Source: JAIRVZ01 sp031553415
Lineage (GTDB): Bacteria; Bacteroidota; Bacteroidia; Bacteroidales; Azobacteroidaceae
Assembly: GCA_031553415.1 (NCBI GenBank)
Contig: JAVBLO010000016.1
Span: 1-64,000, forward strand
Length of the DNA: 64,000 bases
Direction of reading: 5' to 3'
Part shown: piece after piece, positions 45,039 through 54,035 of the stretch
Position numbering within the stretch: position 1 is the first letter of the stretch
How the letters are laid out: every line of letters starts with the position of its first letter
Notes under the pieces: model-generated
Database searches by the model: none
Told to the model about the DNA's origin: nothing
What the model saw: the letters and a program-made list of their open reading frames with translations, nothing else
Translations under genes and position numbers: made by a program

Positions 45039-46283
45039 TTACTGCCTGAAAGAATGGTCTTTCGGAAATTCCTGTCCAGTCCAGGCTTTTTTAGCAGTCC
45101 AATCCTGAGTTGGTTCTGTCCAGAATGGATGATCTGCAGGTAATCCTAAAGGCAAAAAAGTCAGTGAAGTAATATACAAACTGCCATTATTTGTATAATA
45201 ATCAGAGATTTTAGGTTGATGTCCGGCAAAACCAATTTGTAAATAACCACCTTCATTAAAGGTTCCTTCTGCTGAAAACATCCTCTTCATCACAGCAGTA
45301 AGTGCACTCCTAACTTGTCCCGGGGTTTGACCTTCCGGAAGTTCATATCTCCACGCTAATAGTGCCAGTGGTTGAAATGCAGCCATGCGATAAGGGATTG
45401 ATCGTCCGAAAGCAGGAAAAGTGCCTTCAGGAGAAATCAATCTTTCAAGAATATCTCCAAACCTTTGCATTCGTTTCAATGCCGGTTCAAATCCTGTAGT
45501 ATTAATTTTCTTTTTATCTCTCAAAACTTCCAAAATTTCAACATACATGGGATGTATTACAAAACTATTGTAATAATCAAATGCAAAATGAGCTCCATCT
45601 GAATACCATCCATCTCCCACATACCATTCTTCAATTTTTTTGAGGCTTACATCTATCCTGAAAGGATCATATTCTTCTCCAATATACAATAGAAAAGTTT
45701 CTACCATAGCACTAAATAACAACCAATTTGAATATGAAGGTTTTATTTTTCTCAGTTCTTTCAATTCTTTAATATACCTCTGTTTTGTGACGCTATCCAA
45801 AGGCTCCCACAACTGTTTTGGAGCACGCATAAAGCTATTGGCGATATATGCTGCATCAACCAAAGATTGAAATGACCTGCTCCATAAAAAATAATCCGGG
45901 CTTTGAGGGTCAACTGCATGGGCATAACCTTTCAATGCCCACTCGCGCAGTTGTTTTCGTTGTTTCCCTTCTTGTGTGTCATCATCAGGTAAGGCTAACC
46001 AAGGAGCTAAGCCATCCATCAGGCGGCCAAATGCTTCCATATAGGTTACTTTCGCATTTCGTTTGTCCCAGGAAGGAGAAAATTCAACAATCATATTTTT
46101 AGAAAGTTCTCCACGACTTATGTTACTCAAAACCGGTTCTGAAATTTTGTACAATAAATCCGCCCAATACTGGCGATCGGAGATCACATTGTCGTTTCCT
46201 TTTTTATTCTTTGCCGACAAACCGGAAGAAACAAAAAACAAACATATTATAACTGATAAATATAAACCAAATTTATTTTTCAT
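45039..46283 (-). CDS. DUF2264 family protein, exported
   Basis: The product of about 414 residues has a signal peptide (KNKFGLYLSVIICLFFVSSG) and then an all-helical DUF2264 domain with YVGDGWYSDGAHFAFDYYNSFVIHPMY and FPAFGRSIPYRMAAFQPLALLAWR, the repetitive (alpha/alpha)6 look of polysaccharide hydrolases. DUF2264 proteins sit in glycan loci; I recall that some are classed as a GH family of uronidases (GH154), which I cannot verify here. The ATG at 46283 (or 46286) fits the signal peptide; an earlier in-frame ATG at 46310 lies inside the upstream gene. Last gene of the long minus-strand operon. Confidence 0.8.
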   Translation of the reverse strand: MKNKFGLYLSVIICLFFVSSGLSAKNKKGNDNVISDRQYWADLLYKISEPVLSNISRGELSKNMIVEFSPSWDKRNAKVTYMEAFGRLMDGLAPWLALPDDDTQEGKQRKQLREWALKGYAHAVDPQSPDYFLWSRSFQSLVDAAYIANSFMRAPKQLWEPLDSVTKQRYIKELKELRKIKPSYSNWLLFSAMVETFLLYIGEEYDPFRIDVSLKKIEEWYVGDGWYSDGAHFAFDYYNSFVIHPMYVEILEVLRDKKKINTTGFEPALKRMQRFGDILERLISPEGTFPAFGRSIPYRMAAFQPLALLAWRYELPEGQTPGQVRSALTAVMKRMFSAEGTFNEGGYLQIGFAGHQPKISDYYTNNGSLYITSLTFLPLGLPADHPFWTEPTQDWTAKKAWTGQEFPKDHSFRQ

Positions 46284-46743
46284 CATGATGATTTGATTTT
46301 TTGCTTTCAAACCTTTGTAAAATAACGTCGTCTTTTAATGCTAATTTCAAGAAGAAATTTTCAAATTCATATACAGAATGGAGAGATTCACCTTCTATAG
46401 AAAATGTATAGCAAGAACCTTTACCTTCTTTCAGTGATACCATATCCAAGATCGTTTTCAGAAAATATTCATTGACAGGTAATTTTCTTACATAAGAAAC
46501 ACATACATCGTCAGAAAATAAAAAAGCATAATGAATGTCAAACATGCGGTTGATTTCATCTTCTTCTTCATAAATGAATGAAACAGAGTCATTATTCAAT
46601 TCAATTTGGGAAATACGAGGAGTATTTCTTTCCATGAACTTCAAGACATCATTTTTACTTTTTCCCAAAAAATCTTGTGATTTTAAGGGAGATAAGCAAA
46701 ATGTTAACATGACAATGAAAACAATATATTTTTTATTCCACAT
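46273..46743 (-). CDS. small exported protein of unknown function
   Basis: The 156-residue product has a signal peptide (VFIVMLTFCLSPLKSQ) and a small mixed alpha/beta domain with one Cys pair candidate. I do not recognise its family. It overlaps the GH3 gene by 11 bp and the DUF2264 gene by about 11 bp, so it is cotranslated with glycan-degrading proteins and may be a chaperone, inhibitor or accessory factor. Confidence 0.7.
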   Translation of the reverse strand: MWNKKYIVFIVMLTFCLSPLKSQDFLGKSKNDVLKFMERNTPRISQIELNNDSVSFIYEEEDEINRMFDIHYAFLFSDDVCVSYVRKLPVNEYFLKTILDMVSLKEGKGSCYTFSIEGESLHSVYEFENFFLKLALKDDVILQRFESKKSNHHDEK

Positions 46744-49132
46744 AAAATTCTGTTTTTAAAGGAGTTATTTCCGAAGAATTTCCTGCATAAAGGATAAATT
46801 TGCCCGGTTCTATCACAAACTGATTTTTGATATTATACATTCCATACGATCTTGGAGTAACAGAAAATACCACCAATTTTTCTTCTCCCGGTTTTAAAGA
46901 AACTCTCTCAAAACCACAAAGTTCTTTTTCATAACGGGAAATAGAGGAAACATCGTCCATTAAATAAATCTGAACAACTTCATCTCCGGTACGATTGCCT
47001 GTATTTTTCACTTTACAAGACACATTCAAGTTCTCTCCGCTTTTTATTCTATCCTTATCTAATTTCAAATCAGTGATTTCAAATGTGGTATAACTCAGTC
47101 CATAACCGAAATGATACAAATCTTCATTAACACTGGCAAATCCTTTACCTCTCGCCTTATGTTTAAATGGGAATGACCACGGAATCTGACCTACAGATTT
47201 TGGGAAAGTAAAAGCCAGTTTTCCTCCGGGGTTGTAATCTCCAAATAATGCTTCAGCAACAACTTGTCCTGAAAATTCACCAGGATACCAAGCTTCAACA
47301 ATTGCAGGAACATTAACAACTTCCCAATTCATTGTTACAGGACGTCCATTGAACAAAACCAATACAACGGGAGTTCCTGTGGCTTGTACAGACCGGATCA
47401 ATTCTTTCTGGCGACCCGCAAAATCGAGATTAACACGGGTACGGGATTCCCCAACTGTATAAGGATATTCATCCCCGACATAAATAATGGCGACTTCTGC
47501 TTTTTTAGCAATTTCTACTGCTTCTGTAATTCCCTGGTTTTCTTCATCTGTGAGTGGATAATACATAACATCACTTTGGGGGAAATTTTTATCCCTGACC
47601 GGACAACCTTTTGCATACATTATATTCACATCACCTCCCAACAATTGTTTGATTCCTTGCAAGCCGGTAACTACTTCCGGTTTAAGGGAACCATAACGAC
47701 AAGATAATGGAGCTTTCACATCGGCCATAGGACCAATTACCGCAATGTTTTTGATACTCTTAGATAAAGGTAGAAGATTATCCTGATTTTTCAATAATAC
47801 AATAGACTCTCTTCCTGCACGTAACGCAGCTTCACGATGTTTGTCACAATTGACAATTTTATCAGCTTCTTCCGGATTAGCCGTATAAGGATTATCAAAC
47901 AACCCCAACCAGAACTTCACATACAAAACTTCACTTACACGCTGGTCCAGTGTTTTTTGTGTTACAAGTCCATTGGCAATCGCAGTCCTTAAAGGAGTGA
48001 TAAAGTTTTCCATTGGTTTGAAAAATGTACGGACATTAAGACCTGCATTCAGTTCCAAAGCCACAGATTCAACATCGGAACCGGTAACATGGAGAAAATC
48101 ATTATTTTTGTCGATTTCCCAACTATCAGAAACCACATATCCTTTAAAACCCCATTGTTTTCGTAACAGTTCGGTAAGAAAATAAGGACTTCCGCTGACA
48201 GGTTCTCCATTATAATCGTTTTGCGCACACATGGTTCCTAAAGCTCCTGCTTCCTGAAACGCTACACGGAAAGGTTCCAAATGTAAATGGTGAACTTCCT
48301 GGGGACTTGCATGCGGATCTGTACGGGCATATCCGTCACGGGCTCCAACAGGTACCGAATATACCGTAAAATGTTTGGGAGTAGATACAACTTTATTGGA
48401 TTGTATACCCAATACTTGTTCCCTACCCAGTTCTTTTGTCAGATATGGGTCTTCGCTATAACATTCGACCGTACGTCCCCAACGCTGGTCACGAGCAATA
48501 TCTAAAATAGGAGAATAAATATTAGTATATCCCAATACCTTACCCTCCAATCCCGTAATATTACCGATTTCACGTACCAGATTCCTGTCAAAAGTACAAC
48601 CTAAATTGACTTGTGCAGGAAAAAATGTTGATTTTGTATGTTTTACGCCGCGAATTCCTTCATTGGTAAAGTCTACAGGAATCCCCAAACGAGTTTGTTC
48701 AACAAAAAACGCCTGCACTATATTCAAAGCTTTTGGATGATTACTATAAGGGTAATTCCATGAAGATTTGGCCCATTCACCATTCAAATGTTCATCAATA
48801 TTTGCCGCTCCGTCTTTCCATACCCGAGTTTTCCATCCCTCTGTGGGTAAAGAATCTTTTAATACCGCTCCATACCCATAAATTGTACCTAACTGACACG
48901 TTTTTTCTTCTAATGTCATTTGGCTAAGTAAATTTTTAATGCGCTTTTCAATTGGTTGGGCGGGATCTTCATAAATATCTTTTTTGCCATTTTTGTTAAA
49001 ATCTATCCATCCTTCATGATACATTTCATTATTTTTATTTTGAGCCTGTAACGTAAATTGAAATACACTCAAAAAAACTACTAACAAGCATAAAAATGCA
49101 TACTTTTTTCCAATTGTTTTTTTTCTATTCAT
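46733..49132 (-). CDS. glycoside hydrolase family 3
   Basis: The 799-residue exported enzyme (signal peptide to about residue 30) has the GH3 TIM-barrel N-domain, the alpha/beta sandwich second domain and a C-terminal fibronectin type III-like domain. The nucleophile Asp is in VVSDSWEID. KHFTVY and the RWGRTVECYSEDP block are also typical. GH3 enzymes remove beta-glucose, beta-xylose or related residues from chain ends; the specificity cannot be told. Its product probably acts in the periplasm with the GH2 enzyme nearby. Confidence 0.93.
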   Translation of the reverse strand: MNRKKTIGKKYAFLCLLVVFLSVFQFTLQAQNKNNEMYHEGWIDFNKNGKKDIYEDPAQPIEKRIKNLLSQMTLEEKTCQLGTIYGYGAVLKDSLPTEGWKTRVWKDGAANIDEHLNGEWAKSSWNYPYSNHPKALNIVQAFFVEQTRLGIPVDFTNEGIRGVKHTKSTFFPAQVNLGCTFDRNLVREIGNITGLEGKVLGYTNIYSPILDIARDQRWGRTVECYSEDPYLTKELGREQVLGIQSNKVVSTPKHFTVYSVPVGARDGYARTDPHASPQEVHHLHLEPFRVAFQEAGALGTMCAQNDYNGEPVSGSPYFLTELLRKQWGFKGYVVSDSWEIDKNNDFLHVTGSDVESVALELNAGLNVRTFFKPMENFITPLRTAIANGLVTQKTLDQRVSEVLYVKFWLGLFDNPYTANPEEADKIVNCDKHREAALRAGRESIVLLKNQDNLLPLSKSIKNIAVIGPMADVKAPLSCRYGSLKPEVVTGLQGIKQLLGGDVNIMYAKGCPVRDKNFPQSDVMYYPLTDEENQGITEAVEIAKKAEVAIIYVGDEYPYTVGESRTRVNLDFAGRQKELIRSVQATGTPVVLVLFNGRPVTMNWEVVNVPAIVEAWYPGEFSGQVVAEALFGDYNPGGKLAFTFPKSVGQIPWSFPFKHKARGKGFASVNEDLYHFGYGLSYTTFEITDLKLDKDRIKSGENLNVSCKVKNTGNRTGDEVVQIYLMDDVSSISRYEKELCGFERVSLKPGEEKLVVFSVTPRSYGMYNIKNQFVIEPGKFILYAGNSSEITPLKTEFYVE

Positions 49133-49161
49133 CTTTATTTATATTATTGCACTACAAAAAA

Positions 49162-49278
49162 TTAATTTACAGCTATCTTAACAGTTTGATTTTTGATTTT
49201 TACAATATAAATACCAGCCGTAAGGTTTTCTGAAGTATTCACAGGAATTCCTGAAATATTGTACGCTTGTACAGGCCT
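49162..49278 (-). pseudogene. out-of-frame remainder of a T9SS sorting domain
   Basis: In the frame one base off the phosphoesterase gene, 38 codons read PVQAYNISGIPVNTSENLTA and GIYIVKIKN..., the last half of a T9SS type A domain (YNISG followed by AGIYIVKI and a basic end). The first half of such a domain and the reading frame are missing, so the protein loses a working sorting signal unless the shift is a sequencing error. Confidence 0.8.
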
Positions 49279-50590
49279 CTTTGACAGGAGCAGGCTCTGT
49301 GTATTTAGGCATAAAATTTTCTGTAACAAGCGGTGTAGATTGTTTCCCGAATGAATCAACCGCTTTAACCCGCAATGTGTATGTTTTTGTTTTATCAAGT
49401 CCCGTCAAATATGCTGTGATTGTTTTCGGAACATTGACATTTTCATAGAAACAAGAAAAATATTTGAGAGTTTTAACTACAGAAGTCCCGTTCAATAACA
49501 CTTCAACCAAATATTGTTGCACATCGTAATCATCTTTTGCCTGTGGAATCGTTAATGTGCAACCTCCGTCTATAATATCCGAAATACGAAGTTTGGCTCC
49601 TGTTTCAAAATAAGGAGCTTCTTCTCCATTTCTGGCTGATGTATACTTAAATTTCGTACCATCATGCGGCGCTTCAATCAGCCATGTTTGATTTTCTTTT
49701 ATCTTAGCGTCATTGAAAAAATCATAACGTTCAACCTGTACATCTCCATTTTCTTTAACTGTAACAATCGTACCTTGTATGACGTTTTCCGATTTTCCCG
49801 GATGAATGCCCTGTTCGAACCCTTTTTCTGTTTCTCCATAAGCCAATCCGCCATCATTGATTGAGGTAAAATCTTTTTGAAAAATTGAACGTTCATCCCC
49901 TGCAGAATAATGAGAATGTCCTGAAAATGTAATCGCTTGTTTATACGGAGTGAGAATACTTGTCAAATGAGTCATGCCCCAACCTGTATCACCCGAAAAA
50001 GTAGGGAAAGATCCATAGACCGTATTGCTCACAGGCATGTGGAAGAATACAAATATAGGTTTATTGGGAAAGTCTGCTGCAGCATCTTCCAACTTTTCTT
50101 CCAAAAAAGCCTTCGGATCCGGCCCTGTTGTTATTACCCCCCCATAACCTTGATAATTTTCATGGCTCAGTGTAATAAAAGGATAACCTTTTATTGTTAT
50201 GTATTGATGATATTGATCAGGAAATATTCTGGCAAAATTCTTTCTCATAATAGCAGAATCAGCTATGTATTCATGATTTCCCAACATTACATAAGGAGTT
50301 ATACCCGTATCTTTCAATTCTCTGTCTAAGATAGTTTTTAGTAAAATAAATTGCGATTCTCCACCTGAATCAACAATGTCTCCAACAATAAAAATAGCAT
50401 CTAATTTTGGAGTTTGCCGAACCATTATCTGTAAAGCTTTTGTTAACTTTGCTTCTGAGCCACCTCTTCCGATGTGTGCATCGGAAACAACAGCAAAACG
50501 AGGTGAATCTCCTTCCGCACTAAACATTTTTACATTTCCGATAAAACAAACAAGAAGAAGAACCAATGATAGTTTATATTTTTGTAACAT
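49178..50590 (-). CDS. exported metallophosphoesterase with FnIII domain and broken T9SS tail
   Basis: The product has a signal peptide (LQKYKLSLVLLLVCFIGNV), a calcineurin-like phosphoesterase domain (VVSDAHIGRGG, VGDIVDSGG, LGNHEY, SGHSHYSAG; about 30-270), a DUF4073-like/fibronectin type III region (about 300-435) and then FMPKYTEPAP. After that the frame continues into an unrelated, Cys- and aromatic-rich tail (EACTSVQYFRNS) up to 49178, while the T9SS sorting domain lies in the next frame. The ATG at 50590 is chosen for the signal peptide; an earlier ATG at 50635 would overlap the GH2 gene by four bases. The frameshift probably leaves the protein periplasmic. Confidence 0.88.
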   Translation of the reverse strand: MLQKYKLSLVLLLVCFIGNVKMFSAEGDSPRFAVVSDAHIGRGGSEAKLTKALQIMVRQTPKLDAIFIVGDIVDSGGESQFILLKTILDRELKDTGITPYVMLGNHEYIADSAIMRKNFARIFPDQYHQYITIKGYPFITLSHENYQGYGGVITTGPDPKAFLEEKLEDAAADFPNKPIFVFFHMPVSNTVYGSFPTFSGDTGWGMTHLTSILTPYKQAITFSGHSHYSAGDERSIFQKDFTSINDGGLAYGETEKGFEQGIHPGKSENVIQGTIVTVKENGDVQVERYDFFNDAKIKENQTWLIEAPHDGTKFKYTSARNGEEAPYFETGAKLRISDIIDGGCTLTIPQAKDDYDVQQYLVEVLLNGTSVVKTLKYFSCFYENVNVPKTITAYLTGLDKTKTYTLRVKAVDSFGKQSTPLVTENFMPKYTEPAPVKEACTSVQYFRNSCEYFRKPYGWYLYCKNQKSNC

Positions 50591-50631
50591 CTTTTTTATG
50601 ATAATTAATTTTAGAACCTTGCATATATAGC

Positions 50632-53600
50632 TCAAAAATTATTCACATCTGATGATTTGAGCATCGGTATCAGAATAAAACTCCATTTATATTCCTGATT
50701 AGCCGGAATGGTATATGTTGCTTCAGGACGGGCTCCCCAACTGTTATATCCGGCAACTCCATATTGTTTCATATCAACACAGACTTCAACAAAATTACGA
50801 GGTTTGATATCATATTCGTGAGTTTGTTTTCTCAAAACATTTTTTGCATTCTCATAATTCTTTCCCGCAACTTCTTTTGGTGACATATTGCGCCACTGGT
50901 AATCGGCTGAAGATTCCTGACAATCAAAATCTTCTACGGAATTTCTCAGAGCATTGAAGCCAATAGTACTGCCGGCTCTCACAAGCAAACCTCTTCCTTC
51001 GGATGTATTCAGCGCTAACCAACGCGTATCTGTATGATGACCATTTTCCTGAGGACGAACATAGGGATAATACATATCTTCTGCAGTAGTTTTATAAAGT
51101 CCGACCAATGTTCCTTTGTTTCTGTCCAAGTAATTTTCTTCGGGTCCGCGACCCAAGTATTGTACCTGATTCATATTCGCAGGAAGACGGAAACGCACCC
51201 CAATTCTTGGAACCTCAAGAAGAGCTTCTTCTCTTCGCTTACGATCTCTTTCTCCACTATCAGAAGCAGTCGCTTCTTTAGCTTCTGCCGTCAATTCAGT
51301 TTGTTGTTCTTGTTTGGAAGTTGAAGTAAATGTAATATCTGTAAGAATCACTCCGGAGGGATAAATCGTATAATCTATGATATAATTATTTCCTGCTGTC
51401 AATTTGTAATTTACTGACATTACAGCAACATCACCAATCATATTCACTGAAGACGATTCTATTTTGAGATTTTTACTTGATTCTTTCCATATCTGAAGGC
51501 GTTTAGGAGCTCCATTACCATAATCATTATCTGTTGGCCCTCTCCAGAAATTAGGTTGAATTCCAAACTCTTCGGTAAAATATTCCAAACCATCTATTTT
51601 ATAGGAAGTTACAATACCTTTTTGTTTGTCAAAAACAAAATTAACTTTAGGTGAGTTAACAACAAGTTCATCACCAACCTGACTTACAGCAAGTTTCGGT
51701 CCATTCTTATCTTTGATTTCCCATTTTCCTCCATCGATAGGTAGTTCAAATTGATCATAAGCAATTATGTGACCGGCAGGGACCAGATTAACCGCTTTCC
51801 TTGTTAATACTTCAAAATTAACAAAATATTCAACTCCTTTTTTAGCCTTCAGTTTTGCTGTAGGAACATTTACAATCAGTGAATCCTGAGGCATTAAGTT
51901 GATATTTAATGCTTCCTGTTTTATCAATTTACCATTTTCAAGAATAGAATATCTCACTATATAATCAGCCAGATTTGTAAAATAAAACCGGTTTTTAATT
52001 TTGAACTGTCCTTTTTCCAAATCAACAACTTCAAATCCAACATTCTGATGTGTATATTTTACTTCCGCCATTGCCGGATGAGGATTTTGATCAGGATTTA
52101 CAATACCATCAGCAACAAAATTTCCATCTGAAGCCTGATCTTTATCAAAATCTCCACCATAAGCCCAGTAATAGTTTCCATTAACATCCTTAATTTTTAC
52201 GGCATGATCAATCCATTCCCAAATATATCCACCTTGTAAATTCGGATACTTGTATATTTCTTTCCATTGGTCATAAAGATTTCCGGATGAATTGCCCATC
52301 GCGTGAGAATATTCAGAAGGAACGTATGGGCGGTTATCTGCGCTTTCTGTTCTTCTTCCGTTCTTTCCATAGTATTCGAAAGACCTTGCAGAAGGGTATT
52401 GAGGCACGATCATGTCTGTATTCCATTCTTCCAGGGCTCTTTCATAGCACACAGGACGCGCCATCATATCCTTGTCTAGATTTTTCAGCAATGTATAAGC
52501 GTTATAAAAGTTATATCCATTTCCGGCCTCATTTCCCAATGACCAAATGGTTAAACATGGATAGTTTTTATTGCGTTCAAACATATTACGGATACGAGAA
52601 AGGTGACTTTCCAGAAAATCCGGATTATGTCCGAGGGTACCCCTTTTTCCACTATCCTGATGTCCAACCGAACCTTTACGCATGTCATCCTGATAAATGG
52701 TATAATACATTCCATGCGACTCTATATTAGCTTCGTCATACACATAAATGCCATATTCGCTGCACATCTCGTAAAACCTGCGATCCTGAGGATAATGGCT
52801 CAGTCGTACGGAATTGATATTATTGAGTTTCATTAGCTCAAAATTACGACGCATTTGTTCGGGTGTGAGGTAATGGCCATCTTCAACTGTTTCGTGAATA
52901 TTAGCACCTTTAAGTTTAATGGGTTGCCCATTCACATAGAAAAGTCTAAGTTTCTTTTTATTGACAACAATATCACTTTCTTTGATTTCGATTTTCCTGA
53001 ATCCTACTTTAAAAGGAACAACTTCAACAACTTTACCGTTTTCTTCAAGAGTCATAATCACCTGATACAAATTAGGTTGTTCGGAAGTCCATGTCGCCAC
53101 ATTTTTCAGTGTATAGTCAAATTTAGCTTTTAGCTTTTGATCTCCTTTTATTGTAAGGGGTTGAGATGACGAAGCAATAAGTTTGCCTTTATCATCAAAA
53201 AGTTCATATTTAATGGAAGCATTTTTATCTATTGCATTACTGTTTCCAAGTTCTACAGCAAGTTTAAAAATTCCATCCTTATAAGTCTCATCAAGGGTTG
53301 ATACAATTTCAAAATCTTTGATTGAAGTTTTAGGTTGAGACCAAATAAAAACATCACGCTCAATACCACTCATGCGTAAAAAATCCTGGCATTCCAACCA
53401 TGAGCCTGTACTCCAACGGAATATTTTGAGCGTAATAACATTTTTACCTGCTTTAACATAAGGATTAATCTTAAATTCAGCAGGATCTTTTGAATCTTCG
53501 CTATAACCGACTTCTTTTCCGTTAATGTATACGTACACACCTGATTTCGCACCTGCAAGGTGAAGAAAAATATCCCGATTCATCCATTCTGAAGGAATTT

Positions 53601-54027
53601 CAATATCCCGGCGATAAACACCCACCGGATTATCTTCCGGCAAAAGTGGAGGGGTTGGATTATGTGTGGCAAATTCATAGGGCTGATTCACATAAAATGC
53701 TTTTCCATAACCCTGTAACTCCCAATTACCCGGGACTTTAATATCTGTCCATTTCGAAAGATCCACATCAACACCAGTTATATTTTCCGGAAGTTGTTTG
53801 TATGCATCAACGAAATAAAATTTCCATGTTCCGTTTAATAGATAATAATACGGACTCTTTTCGTATATGAATGTAGAAGCGCTTTTTACATTATCATACG
53901 TCATAAACGTTGTTCGCGGAGATTCTTTATTAACGGCAACTATATTTACATCTTTCCAATAAGGTAACTGCGCATTTAGCACAGTTACCATTAATAGAAA
54001 TATAATATATACAAATATCCTTTTCAT
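50632..54027 (-). CDS. glycoside hydrolase family 2, LacZ-like beta-galactosidase
   Basis: The 1131-residue exported enzyme (signal peptide ending VLNAQ) has the five LacZ-type domains: sugar-binding, two immunoglobulin-like, TIM barrel with acid/base Glu in WSLGNEAGNG and nucleophile Glu in VPSEYSHAMGNSSGN, and the C-terminal beta-sandwich. It is longer than E. coli LacZ, partly from a charged insertion of about 30 residues in the last domain (QTELTAEAKEATASDSGERD). Beta-galactosidase is most likely from the catalytic motifs. It lies in the glycan operon, eight bases downstream of the GH105 gene. Confidence 0.94.
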   Translation of the reverse strand: MKRIFVYIIFLLMVTVLNAQLPYWKDVNIVAVNKESPRTTFMTYDNVKSASTFIYEKSPYYYLLNGTWKFYFVDAYKQLPENITGVDVDLSKWTDIKVPGNWELQGYGKAFYVNQPYEFATHNPTPPLLPEDNPVGVYRRDIEIPSEWMNRDIFLHLAGAKSGVYVYINGKEVGYSEDSKDPAEFKINPYVKAGKNVITLKIFRWSTGSWLECQDFLRMSGIERDVFIWSQPKTSIKDFEIVSTLDETYKDGIFKLAVELGNSNAIDKNASIKYELFDDKGKLIASSSQPLTIKGDQKLKAKFDYTLKNVATWTSEQPNLYQVIMTLEENGKVVEVVPFKVGFRKIEIKESDIVVNKKKLRLFYVNGQPIKLKGANIHETVEDGHYLTPEQMRRNFELMKLNNINSVRLSHYPQDRRFYEMCSEYGIYVYDEANIESHGMYYTIYQDDMRKGSVGHQDSGKRGTLGHNPDFLESHLSRIRNMFERNKNYPCLTIWSLGNEAGNGYNFYNAYTLLKNLDKDMMARPVCYERALEEWNTDMIVPQYPSARSFEYYGKNGRRTESADNRPYVPSEYSHAMGNSSGNLYDQWKEIYKYPNLQGGYIWEWIDHAVKIKDVNGNYYWAYGGDFDKDQASDGNFVADGIVNPDQNPHPAMAEVKYTHQNVGFEVVDLEKGQFKIKNRFYFTNLADYIVRYSILENGKLIKQEALNINLMPQDSLIVNVPTAKLKAKKGVEYFVNFEVLTRKAVNLVPAGHIIAYDQFELPIDGGKWEIKDKNGPKLAVSQVGDELVVNSPKVNFVFDKQKGIVTSYKIDGLEYFTEEFGIQPNFWRGPTDNDYGNGAPKRLQIWKESSKNLKIESSSVNMIGDVAVMSVNYKLTAGNNYIIDYTIYPSGVILTDITFTSTSKQEQQTELTAEAKEATASDSGERDRKRREEALLEVPRIGVRFRLPANMNQVQYLGRGPEENYLDRNKGTLVGLYKTTAEDMYYPYVRPQENGHHTDTRWLALNTSEGRGLLVRAGSTIGFNALRNSVEDFDCQESSADYQWRNMSPKEVAGKNYENAKNVLRKQTHEYDIKPRNFVEVCVDMKQYGVAGYNSWGARPEATYTIPANQEYKWSFILIPMLKSSDVNNF

Positions 54028-54035
54028 AAATAAGT

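Noticed and set aside
49162..49398. independent 78-residue gene at the end of the phosphoesterase
   Set aside because: Only its last 38 residues are meaningful, and these are the detached T9SS domain of the overlapping gene.
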